64,000 nucleotides of DNA from Thiohalorhabdus denitrificans. GTDB lineage: Bacteria; Pseudomonadota; Gammaproteobacteria; Thiohalorhabdales; Thiohalorhabdaceae. The stretch lies in the NCBI RefSeq assembly GCF_001399755.1, contig NZ_LJCP01000014.1, positions 282,872 through 346,871 of the forward strand, in the 5' to 3' direction. Shown one piece after another: positions 23,128-32,377 of this stretch. Both the position numbers and the translations under genes were made by a program. The stretch's first letter is position 1, and every line of letters starts with the position of its first letter. Under the pieces are notes generated by a model, which had not been told where the DNA came from, searched no databases, and was given only the letters and a program-made list of their open reading frames with translations.

Positions 23128-24120
23128 ATGCTGGTGCGGCCCCGCCGGCTGCTGGCCCGCGGCGTAATCGGCATGAACCGGCGCAACGTCCACTACGTGG
23201 GCCGCTACAACGACCGGCGGCTGTATCCCCTGGTTGACGACAAGCTGCGCACCAAGCTGTTGGCCCGGGAGCACGGCGTCACCACGCCCGAGCTGATCGG
23301 GGTGGTGCGCTCCCAGTTCGAGGTCAAGCAGGTGGCCGACCGGGTGGCGGGCCGATCCGGCTTCGCGGTGAAGCCCGCCAAGGGCAGCGGCGGCAAGGGC
23401 CTGCTGGTGATCGATCGCCAGGAGGACGGCCGGTACCTGAAGCCCAGCGGCGCCGAGGTCACCCGGAAGGACCTCCAGCGCCACCTCTCCAACATCCTCT
23501 CCGGCCTCTACAGCCTGGGCGGCGCGCCGGACGCGGCCGTGATCGAGGAGCTGATCCGCTTCGATCACGGCTTCGCCGATTTCACCTACGAAGGGGTGCC
23601 GGACATCCGTGTGATCGTCTTCCGGGGCTACCCGGTGATGGCCATGATGCGCCTGCCCACCGCCGCCTCCGACGGCAAGGCCAACCTCCACCAGGGTGCG
23701 GTGGGAGTGGGGCTGGACCTCACCGACGGACGGGCCCTGCGGGGCGTCCAGTTCGGTCGGCCGCGCACCGACCACCCCGATACCGGGCGCGGGCTGGACG
23801 ACTTGAAGGTCCCCTACTGGGAAACACTGCTGAACCTGGCGGCGGGCTGCTACGAATTCACCGGGCTGGGCTTCCTGGGCACGGATCTGGTCCTGGACCG
23901 CCACCACGGCCCCATGCTGCTCGAGCTCAACGCCCGGCCCGGCCTGGCCATCCAGGTGGCCAACGGCCAGGGGCTGCGGGGGCCACTGGATCTGGTGGAG
24001 GGCCTGCCGGAGGGCCGGCCGGTCCACGAGCGCGTCGCCTTCAGCCGCGAGCGGCTGGGCCACGCCCCCGTGCCCGCCCCGGAACGGCGGGCCGGGGCCC
24101 CGGAAGCGGTCCCGGGCTGA
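23128..24120 (+). CDS. RimK-like ATP-grasp ligase (alpha-L-glutamate ligase-like)
   Basis: ATP-grasp enzyme of 330 residues. ATP-binding features include FAVKPAKGSGGKGLLVI, with the metal-binding acid/Asn set near MLLELNARPGLAIQVANG close to residue 270. It begins MLVRPRRLLARGVIGMNRRN, typical of this RimK-related clade rather than of ribosomal RimK. It probably ligates an amino acid to an unknown substrate as part of the three-gene operon. Confidence 0.87.
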   Translation: MLVRPRRLLARGVIGMNRRNVHYVGRYNDRRLYPLVDDKLRTKLLAREHGVTTPELIGVVRSQFEVKQVADRVAGRSGFAVKPAKGSGGKGLLVIDRQEDGRYLKPSGAEVTRKDLQRHLSNILSGLYSLGGAPDAAVIEELIRFDHGFADFTYEGVPDIRVIVFRGYPVMAMMRLPTAASDGKANLHQGAVGVGLDLTDGRALRGVQFGRPRTDHPDTGRGLDDLKVPYWETLLNLAAGCYEFTGLGFLGTDLVLDRHHGPMLLELNARPGLAIQVANGQGLRGPLDLVEGLPEGRPVHERVAFSRERLGHAPVPAPERRAGAPEAVPG

Positions 24121-24168
24121 ACGGAAGGGGTGTCTTTGCGGAAGCGGTCCCCGGCCGCCCCGGCGGGA

Positions 24169-25095
24169 TCACGAAGCCGCCGGCTTACCCGGGAGCTCCA
24201 GGGAAAGGCCATCGGCGGCGGCCTCGGTGGCGGGGAACACCGCCCGCGCCTCCGCCAAGTGGGTGTCCGGGTCGGCGTAGCGCTGGGAGAAGTGCCAGAG
24301 ATAGAGCGTGTCGGCGCCGGCGTCCCGGGCGGTGGCGGCGGCCTGGGCGGCGGTGCTGTGGCCGGTCTCTCCCGCCCGTGCAAGGTGCGCCTCGGTGAAG
24401 GTGCTGTCGTGCACCAGAAGATCCGCCCCGGCGGCCAGGGCCACGACGTTGCGATTGGGGCGGGTATCCGAGGAGAACACCAGGCTGCGTCCCGACCGGC
24501 CCGGGCCCACCACCTCCTCCGGGCGCACCATCCGGCCGCCCTCCCCCTCCACCGTCTCCCCCGCTTTCAGCCGCCCCAGGGCCGGGCCCTCCGGAACGCC
24601 GAGCCGGCGGGCGCGCTCCACATCCAGATGGCCCGGCTGATCCGGCTCCTGGAGCCGGTAGCCGAGCACCGGCACGGAGTGGTCCATCCAGGCGCTGGTG
24701 ACCGTGAGGCCGTCCAGCGTCACCGGCGCCTCCGGGCCGATCTCATGGGCGATGGTGCAGAAGGTGGGCGAGAACGGCGCCAAGTTCACCGCCCGGCGCA
24801 CGAACTCCTTCACCCCCGGCGGCCCGTAGATGTCCAGCCGCCGCTCGCGGCCCATGAGCTGGAAGGTCTGCAGCAGCCCGGGCAGCCCCAGGCAGTGGTC
24901 GGCGTGGAAATGGGAGAAGAAGACGGCCCGCAGCCGGCCGTAGCCCACCCCGGCGGCCTGCAGCGCCCGCAGGGTGCCCTCGCCGCAGTCGAGCAGGTAG
25001 AGCCGCCGCCCCCGCTCCACGGCGAGGGCGGTGACGTTGCGCTGCGGCGTGGGGTAGCCGGCCCCGGTGCCGAGGAAGGTCAGGCGCAGGTCCAT
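24169..25095 (-). CDS. rnz: Ribonuclease Z (tRNA 3' endonuclease)
   Basis: Metallo-beta-lactamase-fold endonuclease of 308 residues that trims tRNA 3' ends. It starts [17 protein letters not shown] and has the metal motif [20 protein letters not shown], later ligands in [11 protein letters not shown] and in the terminal [10 protein letters not shown]. It has the usual short bacterial form. It is convergent with the ligase gene and followed on the same strand by nothing related. Confidence 0.93.
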   Translation of the reverse strand: MDLRLTFLGTGAGYPTPQRNVTALAVERGRRLYLLDCGEGTLRALQAAGVGYGRLRAVFFSHFHADHCLGLPGLLQTFQLMGRERRLDIYGPPGVKEFVRRAVNLAPFSPTFCTIAHEIGPEAPVTLDGLTVTSAWMDHSVPVLGYRLQEPDQPGHLDVERARRLGVPEGPALGRLKAGETVEGEGGRMVRPEEVVGPGRSGRSLVFSSDTRPNRNVVALAAGADLLVHDSTFTEAHLARAGETGHSTAAQAAATARDAGADTLYLWHFSQRYADPDTHLAEARAVFPATEAAADGLSLELPGKPAAS

Positions 25096-25102
25096 GGCCG
25101 CC

Positions 25103-25576
25103 CTACTGCAGGATCGGCAGGCCCCGCGCGCCGGCGACGGCGATGACGATCACCACGATCCCGATGGAGAAGTTGGCGCCCACCATCCGACGAATGCGGC
25201 CGAGCTGGCGACCGCCTTCCTGCCATTCCTCGGCCTCCACGGCCCGCCGGAGCTTGCGGTAGGGCGCGAAGAAGACGTGCAGGTAGAGGGCGATCATGAG
25301 CAGGCCCAGGCCGTTCATGAGGTGCACGTACAGCGGGGCCGCGCCCATTCCTCCCATGTAGCCGAAGATGACCCCGTAGCCGGTGACCAGGAGCAGGATC
25401 ACCGACGCCCAGACCCAGGGGAAGAAGCCCCGGAAGGTGGCCACCCACAGGCGCAGGCGCTGGGGACCCTCCAGCTCGGTGGCGGCGGCGGGGCGCTGGA
25501 AGGACCAGGCGAAGATCATGCCCCCCACCCAGAGCACCACAAAGACCACGTGGACGGCGACGAGAAAGGCGTACAT
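25103..25576 (-). CDS. CopD-like membrane protein
   Basis: Small integral membrane protein of 157 residues with four predicted helices. It begins [20 protein letters not shown], a pattern seen in CopD/DUF2269-type proteins, with a His near the membrane in the first helix. It sits 7 bases upstream of rnz on the same strand. Function is unknown; a role in copper or haem handling would be a guess from the family. Confidence 0.75.
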   Translation of the reverse strand: MYAFLVAVHVVFVVLWVGGMIFAWSFQRPAAATELEGPQRLRLWVATFRGFFPWVWASVILLLVTGYGVIFGYMGGMGAAPLYVHLMNGLGLLMIALYLHVFFAPYRKLRRAVEAEEWQEGGRQLGRIRRMVGANFSIGIVVIVIAVAGARGLPILQ

Positions 25577-25936
25577 GGCGGCTCCTATGATTGCGTTTCC
25601 GCGCCCCGGGGCCGGTCCTCGCGCCTCCGCCGGGAAGCCCCCGCATGGACCGGACCCGGAACCCGCGGAGGGCGAGGACTAAACCGGCCGGGTGAGCGTA
25701 CTGGTCGGTTTTTCCGGGGGCAGCGTAACGGAAGCCCGCCGCCTCCGCCACCGCGCCGACCCATAGATCTTTCTCTATGCAACCCAGAAGAAATCCCTTC
25801 TTCTGGAGCCCCATGGGGACCGGTAGAATCCGTGCCGCATCCGTTGCCACGCAGCCGACGCGGGCAGGCGCCTTGCGCCCCGGACCCGCGCACCCGATCC
25901 GCGCATTTCCATCTCCAGGAACCAAGCCGCCGGGCC

Positions 25937-26551
25937 ATGATCCAGCTCCGAACCTACGTCTACATCGACTCCCTCCAACCGCAGCTGGCCGAGTACATGG
26001 CCACGGTGTCCCAGGGCTTCCTTCCGGTGCCGGGGGATTCGTGCCTGTGGGTGGAGGTCTCCCCGGGCATGGCCGTGCACCGCCTCACGGACGTCGCCCT
26101 CAAGGCCACACGCGTCCGCCTGGCCCAGCAGGTGATCGAGCGGGAATACGGCTCCCTGGTGATCCACCATCCGGACCAGAGCGACGTCCAGGAGGCCGGG
26201 CGCACCCTCCTGCAGCGCCTCGCGGCGCAGCAGGCCGAGCGCCAGAAATGCGAGGTGGCCTGGAGCGAGACCATCCGCGGTATGACCCCCGACCACACGG
26301 TGCTCATCAACCGCCAGGACCGGCGCGGCTCCATGATCCTTCCGGAGCAGAGCATGTTCATCCTGGAAACGGAGCCCGCCGGCTACATCGTCTACGCCGC
26401 CAACCAGGCCGAGAAGGCGGCCAGCATTACCCTCATAGACGTCCGGGCCGTCGGCGCCTTCGGCCGATTGACCCTGGCCGGCAGCGAGGCCGACGTGGAC
26501 GAAGCCGCGGCGGCCGCCATAGCCGCCGTGGAACGGCCGGCGGGGACCTGA
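25937..26551 (+). CDS. csoS1D: Carboxysome shell protein CsoS1D (tandem BMC, pseudohexamer)
   Basis: Shell protein of 204 residues with two BMC domains (about 1-95 and 105-200), making trimers that occupy hexamer sites. Key family stretches are [38 protein letters not shown] and [20 protein letters not shown]. The pore gate pair Glu68-Arg69 in VIEREYGS matches the gated-pore residues known in cyanobacterial CsoS1D. The ATG at 25937 starts the fold directly, without the N-terminal extension of the cyanobacterial protein. It is separated by about 16 kb from the main cso operon, next to a Nudix gene and near cbbR. Confidence 0.93.
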   Translation: MIQLRTYVYIDSLQPQLAEYMATVSQGFLPVPGDSCLWVEVSPGMAVHRLTDVALKATRVRLAQQVIEREYGSLVIHHPDQSDVQEAGRTLLQRLAAQQAERQKCEVAWSETIRGMTPDHTVLINRQDRRGSMILPEQSMFILETEPAGYIVYAANQAEKAASITLIDVRAVGAFGRLTLAGSEADVDEAAAAAIAAVERPAGT

Positions 26552-26567
26552 CCGGGATAGGGATCCA

Positions 26568-27131
26568 ATGCATCGTCGCGAGCTGCTTACGCTGCTGGAC
26601 AGCCACCGTACCCACTTCCCGGAAGAGGCCGGCTTCGTGGACCGCGCCCGGCGCTTCGTTCTCGACCACCCCGACTGCTTCCACCGGGACCTCCTGCCCG
26701 GCCACGTGACCGGGTCCGCCTGGGTGGTCAACCCGGCCCGCGACCGGGCGCTCATGCTGCATCACGGCAAGCATGACCGGTGGTTCCAGCCCGGCGGCCA
26801 CGCCGACGGGGACGCCGACATCCTGCGGGTGGCCCTGCGGGAGACGGCCGAGGAGACCGGCCTGGAACCGGACCGGATCCGCCTGGTGGACGGCACCGTC
26901 TTCGACCTCGACCACCACGTCATCCCCGCCCAGGCGCACTTCCCCGAGCACTTCCATTTCGACGTGCGCTTCCTCGTGGAGATCGACGATCGGCTTCCCG
27001 TGCCCGGGAGCGTGGAGTCCCACGAGGTGCTTTGGCTCCCCCTGAACGAGGTGCCGCGCCTGAACAACAACCGCTCCACTTGGCGCATGCTGGAAAAGAC
27101 CCGCCGCCTGCGGACCAGCCTGCCTCTGTAA
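26568..27131 (+). CDS. Nudix hydrolase
   Basis: Hydrolase of nucleoside-diphosphate-linked compounds, 187 residues. The Nudix box reads GGHADGDADILRVALRETAE followed by ETGL; the catalytic REUXEE core is intact, while the first conserved Glu of GX5E is replaced by Ala. It begins 16 bases after csoS1D on the same strand and is probably co-transcribed. The substrate is unknown. The link to the carboxysome gene could be accidental. Confidence 0.87.
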   Translation: MHRRELLTLLDSHRTHFPEEAGFVDRARRFVLDHPDCFHRDLLPGHVTGSAWVVNPARDRALMLHHGKHDRWFQPGGHADGDADILRVALRETAEETGLEPDRIRLVDGTVFDLDHHVIPAQAHFPEHFHFDVRFLVEIDDRLPVPGSVESHEVLWLPLNEVPRLNNNRSTWRMLEKTRRLRTSLPL

Positions 27132-27189
27132 CCCGGAAGGCCTCCGCAACGCCCTGCCCCGCAGCCCTGGCTGGCGCCGGTGAGGGCTT

Positions 27190-27714
27190 CTAATTGGTCT
27201 GGTCGCCCCCGAAGCGATTCAGCCACCGGAGGCGATCCTGGTAAAGCCGCCACATGCCCTCGGCAATGTCGCCTCGGCGATCCGGCGATGTAAGGCGTCC
27301 GGTAGTGAAGGCGGCCAGCGCCTGGCGGCTGACCAGGTAGGGGCCGTCCCCGGCATCCCCGAAAAAGAGGATGATGCCCGAACGGTTGACACGGGCCGAA
27401 GGCAGGATGCCGCCTATGATCTGGGTATCCTTTTTCCCCTCCCCACCCAGGACCACCCCCTGCTGCCCATAAGGGACCACGAGGCTCCCAACCAGATAGG
27501 GAATGGATTCCCCACACGACAGACACACTTCGACCTCCCCTAGCGCTCCTTCCCGCTCCGCTTCGGAAAGCACCCAAGGATCATCCAGTACGTAGGCCTT
27601 TGTCTGCAGGCGAGTCCGGTTCCAGGCACCATTGGGCAGGAGCAGGGGGGCCGGACGTGCACAAGTGGGGCAGCGCCACCCACGGGTCCAGGGTCCTTCA
27701 ACGACGTTGCCCAT
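27190..27714 (-). CDS. Hypothetical protein with a two-Cys-pair zinc-ribbon-like motif
   Basis: Unrecognised protein of 174 residues. Two Cys pairs, CPTCARP near residue 16 and CLSCGES near 66, could bind one zinc. The C-terminal half is hydrophobic/aromatic without a membrane segment. The ATG at 27714 has GGAG 9 bases upstream; a longer in-frame start exists at 27768. It lies between the csoS1D-nudix pair and cbbR and is less GC-rich than its neighbours, which may mean later arrival. Confidence 0.55.
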   Translation of the reverse strand: MGNVVEGPWTRGWRCPTCARPAPLLLPNGAWNRTRLQTKAYVLDDPWVLSEAEREGALGEVEVCLSCGESIPYLVGSLVVPYGQQGVVLGGEGKKDTQIIGGILPSARVNRSGIILFFGDAGDGPYLVSRQALAAFTTGRLTSPDRRGDIAEGMWRLYQDRLRWLNRFGGDQTN

Positions 27715-27868
27715 ACCGTGTTTCTCCTTGGACGGCCGTAGTCCTTCTCGCACTGCGCGAACACCCAACGCCTTATTCTTTGACCTAAGCCACGGCGGTT
27801 ATGCACTCCCGCCCCCATGCGGGCAGGTACTCCTTGCGGCAATACGGGGCGCACCAAGCCTGGCCGCC

Positions 27869-28819
27869 CTACCTCCCAGCCTCATAGGTGGCCTCGGGGA
27901 CAACCTCCCCGGAGGCCACCTGCTGCACCAGATCCCCTCCCTCTTCGGTGAGGAAGTCCAGGAAGGTCCGCGCCACCACGGAAAGCTTCTTCTCCTTGAG
28001 GTGCACGGCGTACCAGTGGCGCTTCAGGGGAAAGCCCGCCACGTCCAGCACCACCAGACGGCCCGTGGTGCGCTCCAGGGAGAGGGTGTGCCAGGAGAGC
28101 ACCGACAGCCCCAGCCCGGCCATCACGGCCTGCTTGATGGTCTCGTTGCTGCCCAGCTCCATGCTGCCCTTCAGCGACAGACCGCGCTCGGCGAAGTACT
28201 GCTCCATGGCCAGTCGGGTACCCGAGCCAGCCTCCCGGACCACGAAGGGCTCCTCGGCCAGGCGCTCGGGAGTGATCTCCCCTTCCCCCACCAGCGGGTG
28301 CTCCGGCGGGGCCACCACCACCAGGGGGTTCTCGGTGAAGGCGGTGCCGGTGACGTTCATGCCCTTGGGCACGCGGCCCATGATGGCCAGTTCGTCCTCG
28401 TTGGCCGCCAGGCGCTCCAGGACGTTCTCCCGGTTGCTCACCTCTAGGCGGATCTCCACCCCCGGATAGCGCCGCGAGAAGCCCCCCAGCAGGTGGGGGG
28501 CGAAGTACTTGGCGGTGGTGGTCACCGCCAGGCGCAGATGGCCGCGGACCATGCCCGCCAGGTCCGCCACCGCCATCTCCAGATCCTCGAGGCGATGGCG
28601 CACGTCCAGGGCCGCCCGCTGCACCTCGGCCCCGGCGTCGGTCAGGTAGAGGCGCTTGCCCACGTGCTCGATCAGGGGCAGCCCGGCCTCCTCCTCCATC
28701 TGCCGGATGTGGCCGGAAACCGCCGGCTGGGTCATGAACAGCTCCTCGGCGGCCCGGGTGTAGTTGAGGTGGCGGGCCACCGCCTCGAAGACCTGTAACT
28801 GGCGAAGAGTAAGGTGCAT
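27869..28819 (-). CDS. cbbR: LysR-family regulator CbbR (system 1)
   Basis: Activator of the adjacent RuBisCO genes, 316 residues. The winged helix-turn-helix is clear: LRQLQVFEAVARHLNYTRAA then EELFMTQPAVSGHIRQMEEE. The effector domain has CbbR traits such as AVTTTAKYFAPHLLGGFSRR and EPFVVREAGSGTRLAMEQYF. It is divergent from cbbL with about 190 bases between them. It differs clearly from the second CbbR at 49.9-50.9 kb, so each RuBisCO set probably has its own regulator. The start at 28819 is set by the HTH. Confidence 0.93.
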   Translation of the reverse strand: MHLTLRQLQVFEAVARHLNYTRAAEELFMTQPAVSGHIRQMEEEAGLPLIEHVGKRLYLTDAGAEVQRAALDVRHRLEDLEMAVADLAGMVRGHLRLAVTTTAKYFAPHLLGGFSRRYPGVEIRLEVSNRENVLERLAANEDELAIMGRVPKGMNVTGTAFTENPLVVVAPPEHPLVGEGEITPERLAEEPFVVREAGSGTRLAMEQYFAERGLSLKGSMELGSNETIKQAVMAGLGLSVLSWHTLSLERTTGRLVVLDVAGFPLKRHWYAVHLKEKKLSVVARTFLDFLTEEGGDLVQQVASGEVVPEATYEAGR

Positions 28820-28857
28820 ATTGATTTTTGACCCGGGATAGGGCAGCGGGGATTTGG

Positions 28858-28936
28858 ATAACCTTAGAGTTATGGTTACCCGAAAAAATCCCGATTTCAA
28901 ATTATTCTTCCGCCGCCCTAGACTTATCCGCAGTTA
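28858..28936. promoter_or_regulatory. Candidate CbbR operator region between cbbR and cbbL
   Basis: The divergent spacer holds ATAAC-N6-GTTAT at 28858-28873 followed by GGTTA, and TTATCCGCAGTTA at 28924-28936, which fits the TNA-N7-TNA half-site described for CbbR. The section is AT-rich against its surroundings. Binding itself is inferred. Confidence 0.55.
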
Positions 28937-29010
28937 TCGGGCCGGCACCCCCGAAACGGGCGCCAACGGCGCCCGACCGAATCCACATACCCCATGATAG
29001 GAGAAGCGCC

Positions 29011-30429
29011 ATGGGTAAGAAGTTCGAGGCCGGGGTAAAGGACTACCGGGAAACCTATTGGGAACCGGATTACCCCATCAAGGAAAGCGACTTTCTCGCC
29101 TGCTTCAAGGTGACGCCCCAGCCCGGCGTGCCGCGTGAAGAGGCCGCCGCGGCCGTGGCCGCCGAGTCCTCCACCGGTACCTGGACCACCGTGTGGACCG
29201 ATCTGCTGACCGACCTGGACTACTACAAGGGTCGCGCCTACAAGGTCGAGGACGTCCCCGGCGACGACGAAGCGTTCTACGCCTTCATCGCCTACCCCAT
29301 CGACCTGTTCGAGGAAGGCTCGGTGGTGAACGTGTTCACCTCCCTGGTGGGCAACGTGTTCGGCTTCAAGGCCGTGCGCACCCTGCGCCTGGAAGACGTG
29401 CGCGTGCCGCTGGCCTTCACCAAGACCTGCGGTGGCCCGCCGAACGGCATCCAGGTGGAGCGCGACCTGCTCAACAAGTACGGCCGCCCCATGCTGGGCT
29501 GCACCCTCAAGCCCAAGCTCGGCCTGTCCGCCAAGAACTACGGCCGCGCCTGCTACGAGGTGCTCCGTGGCGGCCTGGACTTCACCAAGGACGACGAGAA
29601 CGTCAACAGCCAGCCCTTCATGCGCTGGCGGGATCGCTTCGGCTACATCGCCGAGGCCATCCACAAGGCCGAGGCCGAGACCGGTGAGCGCAAGGGCCAC
29701 TACCTGAACGTGACCGCGCCCACCCCGGAAGAGATGTACAAGCGTGCCGAGCGGGCAAAAGAGCTGGACATGCCCATCATCATGCACGACTACATCACCG
29801 GCGGCTTCACGGCCAACACCGGCCTGGCCAACTGGTGCCGCGACAACGGCATGCTGCTGCACATCCACCGCGCCATGCACGCCGTGATCGACCGCCATCC
29901 CAAGCACGGCATCCACTTCCGCGTGCTGGCCAAGATCCTGCGCCTGTCCGGCGGTGACCACCTCCACAGCGGCACCGTGGTGGGCAAGCTCGAGGGCGAC
30001 CGCGCGGCCACCCTGGGCTGGATCGACATCATGCGCGATTCCTTCGTCGAGGAAGACCGCAGCCGCGGCATCTTCTTCGACCAGGACTGGGGCTCCCTGC
30101 CCGGCGTGTTCCCGGTGGCCTCCGGCGGCATCCACGTGTGGCACATGCCCGCCCTGGTCAACATCTTCGGCGACGACTCCGTGCTGCAGTTCGGCGGCGG
30201 CACCCTGGGCCACCCCTGGGGCAACGCGGCCGGCGCCGCGGCCAACCGGGTCTCCCTCGAGGCCTGCGTCAAGGCCCGCAACGAAGGCCGGGAGCTGGAG
30301 AAGGAAGCCAAAGAGATCCTCACCGAGGCCTCCAAGCACAGCCCCGAGCTCAAGGCGGCCATGGAGACCTGGCAGGAGATCAAGTTCGAGTTCGACACCG
30401 TCGACAAGCTGGACGCCCAGCACAAGTAA
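29011..30429 (+). CDS. cbbL: RuBisCO large subunit, form IA, non-carboxysomal type
   Basis: Catalytic subunit of ribulose-bisphosphate carboxylase, 472 residues. It contains [20 protein letters not shown] with the catalytic Lys, [20 protein letters not shown] with the carbamylated Lys and metal ligands, and [20 protein letters not shown] (loop 6). Gene order cbbR / cbbLS-cbbQ-cbbO marks the form IAq group, whose enzyme is free in the cytoplasm. The ATG at 29011 has GGAG 6-9 bases upstream. It differs at many positions from the carboxysomal copy at 48.2-49.7 kb. Confidence 0.98.
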   Translation: MGKKFEAGVKDYRETYWEPDYPIKESDFLACFKVTPQPGVPREEAAAAVAAESSTGTWTTVWTDLLTDLDYYKGRAYKVEDVPGDDEAFYAFIAYPIDLFEEGSVVNVFTSLVGNVFGFKAVRTLRLEDVRVPLAFTKTCGGPPNGIQVERDLLNKYGRPMLGCTLKPKLGLSAKNYGRACYEVLRGGLDFTKDDENVNSQPFMRWRDRFGYIAEAIHKAEAETGERKGHYLNVTAPTPEEMYKRAERAKELDMPIIMHDYITGGFTANTGLANWCRDNGMLLHIHRAMHAVIDRHPKHGIHFRVLAKILRLSGGDHLHSGTVVGKLEGDRAATLGWIDIMRDSFVEEDRSRGIFFDQDWGSLPGVFPVASGGIHVWHMPALVNIFGDDSVLQFGGGTLGHPWGNAAGAAANRVSLEACVKARNEGRELEKEAKEILTEASKHSPELKAAMETWQEIKFEFDTVDKLDAQHK

Positions 30430-30509
30430 GACGGCCCGGGCGGCACGGGCCCACCATCAGGGCCCGTCGCACCCAACTCTCGAACGCTACCGAAATCGAG
30501 GTTTGAACC

Positions 30510-30866
30510 ATGTCTGAGATGCAGAACTACGACTCCCGGGTCTCCGACCCCTCCAGCCGCAAGATGGAGACTTTCTCCTATCTGCCGGAGATGAGCGACG
30601 AGGAGATCCGCACCCAGGTGCAGTACATCGTCAACAATGGCTGGCAGCCGGCCATCGAGCACACCGAGCCGGAAAACGCCATGGACCACTTCTGGTACAT
30701 GTGGAAGCTCCCCATGTTCGGCGAAACCGACGTGGACGCCGTCCTGGGCGAGGCCAAGAAGGCCCATGAGGCCTATCCCGAGCACCACGTGAAGGTGGTC
30801 GGCTACGATCCCTTCGCGCAGAGCCAGGGCACGGCTTTCGTGGTGTACCGGGGCCCGATGAAGTAA
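30510..30866 (+). CDS. cbbS: RuBisCO small subunit, form IA
   Basis: Small subunit of 118 residues, partner of the preceding CbbL. Conserved blocks are [40 protein letters not shown] and [20 protein letters not shown]. It has a shorter beta-A/beta-B loop than plant subunits, as expected. Co-transcribed with cbbL, 80 bases downstream. Confidence 0.98.
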   Translation: MSEMQNYDSRVSDPSSRKMETFSYLPEMSDEEIRTQVQYIVNNGWQPAIEHTEPENAMDHFWYMWKLPMFGETDVDAVLGEAKKAHEAYPEHHVKVVGYDPFAQSQGTAFVVYRGPMK

Positions 30867-30886
30867 GCGGATGTCCCGCGGTAATT

Positions 30887-30927
30887 AGGCCCCTGTGCCC
30901 GGCCCGCCCGGCCAGGGGCCTTTTTTT
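30887..30927 (+). terminator. Rho-independent terminator after cbbS
   Basis: Stem AGGCCCCTG / CAGGGGCC with a GC-rich inner loop and seven T at 30921-30927. It lies inside the cbbLS-cbbQO cluster, so it likely lets cbbLS be made in excess over cbbQ and cbbO. Confidence 0.88.
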
Positions 30928-31056
30928 GACCAGCAGGAGGGGGACAGGGTCCACCGGACCGACACGGATGCGCACGGAATGGGTGCTCATCCCTGTCCGT
31001 CTGCAGACAACTCCCAATCCTTTCCATTCGCCGGAACGGAAGCGAGGAAACCGACC

Positions 31057-31878
31057 ATGACCGACGAGACTCGCTACGAGATCGACGCCGAGCAGTACAA
31101 GATCACCGAAGAACCCTACTACCGCCCCGTGGGCGAGGAGCAGGAGCTCTACGAGGCCGCCTACAGCGCCCGCATGCCGGTGATGCTCAAAGGCCCCACG
31201 GGCTGCGGCAAGTCCCGCTTCGTCGAGCACATGGCCTACAAGCTGGGCCGGCCGCTGGTAACCGTGGCCTGTAACGAGGACATGACCGCCTCCGACCTGG
31301 TGGGCCGCTACCTCCTCGACGCCGACGGCACCCGCTGGCACGACGGCCCGCTCACCGTGGCCGCCCGCATCGGCGCCATCTGCTACCTGGACGAGGTGGT
31401 GGAGGCCCGCACCGACACCACGGTGATGATCCACCCGCTCACCGACCACCGGCGCACCCTGCCGCTGGAGAAGAAGGGCGAGGTGGTGGAGGCCCACCCG
31501 GACTTCCAGCTGGTGATCTCCTACAACCCCGGCTACCAGAGCCTCATGAAGGACCTCAAGCAGTCCACCAAGCAGCGCTTCGGCGCCATGGACTTCGACT
31601 ATCCGGACGCGGAGGTGGAGGCCGAGGTGGTGGCCCACGAGACCGGGGTGGACAAGGACACCGCGAGCAAGCTGGTCTCCATCGCCGAGCGCTCCCGCAA
31701 CCTGCGCGGCCACGGCCTCGACGAAGGCATGTCCACCCGCCTGCTGGTGTACGCCGGCCAGCTCATCACCAAGGGCGTGGACCCGGTGAACGCCTGCCGG
31801 ATGGCCCTGGTGCGGCCCATCACGGATGATGCCGACATGCGGGATACCCTCGACGCGGCGGTGACGACTTACTTCTAG
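31057..31878 (+). CDS. cbbQ: RuBisCO activase AAA+ subunit CbbQ
   Basis: MoxR-type AAA+ ATPase of 273 residues that with CbbO removes inhibitory sugar phosphates from RuBisCO. Walker A is GPTGCGKSR near residue 45, Walker [12 protein letters not shown] near 108, and an [20 protein letters not shown] segment is typical of the CbbQ/NirQ/NorQ group. The ATG at 31057 follows GCGAGGAAACC. Its downstream partner cbbO is separated by an inserted small gene. Confidence 0.95.
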   Translation: MTDETRYEIDAEQYKITEEPYYRPVGEEQELYEAAYSARMPVMLKGPTGCGKSRFVEHMAYKLGRPLVTVACNEDMTASDLVGRYLLDADGTRWHDGPLTVAARIGAICYLDEVVEARTDTTVMIHPLTDHRRTLPLEKKGEVVEAHPDFQLVISYNPGYQSLMKDLKQSTKQRFGAMDFDYPDAEVEAEVVAHETGVDKDTASKLVSIAERSRNLRGHGLDEGMSTRLLVYAGQLITKGVDPVNACRMALVRPITDDADMRDTLDAAVTTYF

Positions 31879-31886
31879 GCGGGGCC

Positions 31887-31917
31887 AACCGCCAAGGACG
31901 CCAAGAGCGCCAAGAAC
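31887..31917. repeat. Left inverted repeat flanking the GxxExxY gene
   Basis: AACCGCCAAGGACGCCAAGA followed by GCGCCAAGAAC. The reverse complement recurs 3' of the gene at 32321-32351 with one internal mismatch over about 28 bases. It starts 8 bases after the cbbQ stop. Confidence 0.85.
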
Positions 31918-31931
31918 GACAAAGGCGGGGT

Positions 31932-32315
31932 ATGGAGCCCAGCGAGCGCGCCGACTTCCTTGCCCGGGAAACCATCGGAGCCGCGGTAGAGGTGCATTCG
32001 CGGCTCGGTCCGGGCTTCCTGGAAGGGGTGTACGAAGAGGCCCTCGCTATTGAACTAACCGAACGGGGCGTTCCGTTCGGACGTCAGGAAGCCTTCGAGG
32101 TCCGTTATAAGAACCATGGTATCGGCCAAGGACGCCTGGATCTTCTGGTTGGTGGAGAGCTAATCGTGGAGCTGAAAGCCGTGGAGAAGCTACTCCCCAT
32201 CCATAAAGCCCAAGTGATTTCTTACTTGAAAGCCATGGATCTTTGCCTAGGGCTTTTGATCAATTTCAATGCCCGAACGCTGAAAGAGGGCCTGCAAAGG
32301 GTCGTGCTTTCTTAA
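31932..32315 (+). CDS. GxxExxY-family protein (PD-(D/E)XK nuclease-like)
   Basis: Protein of 127 residues with the family hallmark GFLEGVYEEAL (G-x-x-E-x-x-Y), a later Asp in GRLDLLVG, and the ELKAVEKLLPIHKAQVISYL segment whose E-x-K completes a PD-(D/E)XK-like core. It is somewhat lower in GC than the cbb genes around it. It sits between cbbQ and cbbO, which are normally adjacent, and is bracketed by inverted repeats, so it looks like an inserted cassette. The biochemical function of the family is not established. Confidence 0.9.
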   Translation: MEPSERADFLARETIGAAVEVHSRLGPGFLEGVYEEALAIELTERGVPFGRQEAFEVRYKNHGIGQGRLDLLVGGELIVELKAVEKLLPIHKAQVISYLKAMDLCLGLLINFNARTLKEGLQRVVLS

Positions 32316-32320
32316 GGGCC

Positions 32321-32351
32321 TGCCTTGGCGTTCTTGGCGTCCTTGGCGGTT
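32321..32351. repeat. Right inverted repeat flanking the GxxExxY gene
   Basis: TGCCTTGGCG then TTCTTGGCGTCCTTGGCGGT, the complement of the left repeat, between the GxxExxY stop and cbbO. The same core occurs alone at 15455-15477. Confidence 0.85.
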
Positions 32352-32377
32352 CCCACTGAAGAACCCGAGGTCTAACC

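Noticed and set aside
29011..30429. Recent duplication of RuBisCO between 29.0 and 49.7 kb
   Set aside because: The two CbbL and CbbS differ at many positions and have different partners, so they are old paralogues or separate acquisitions.
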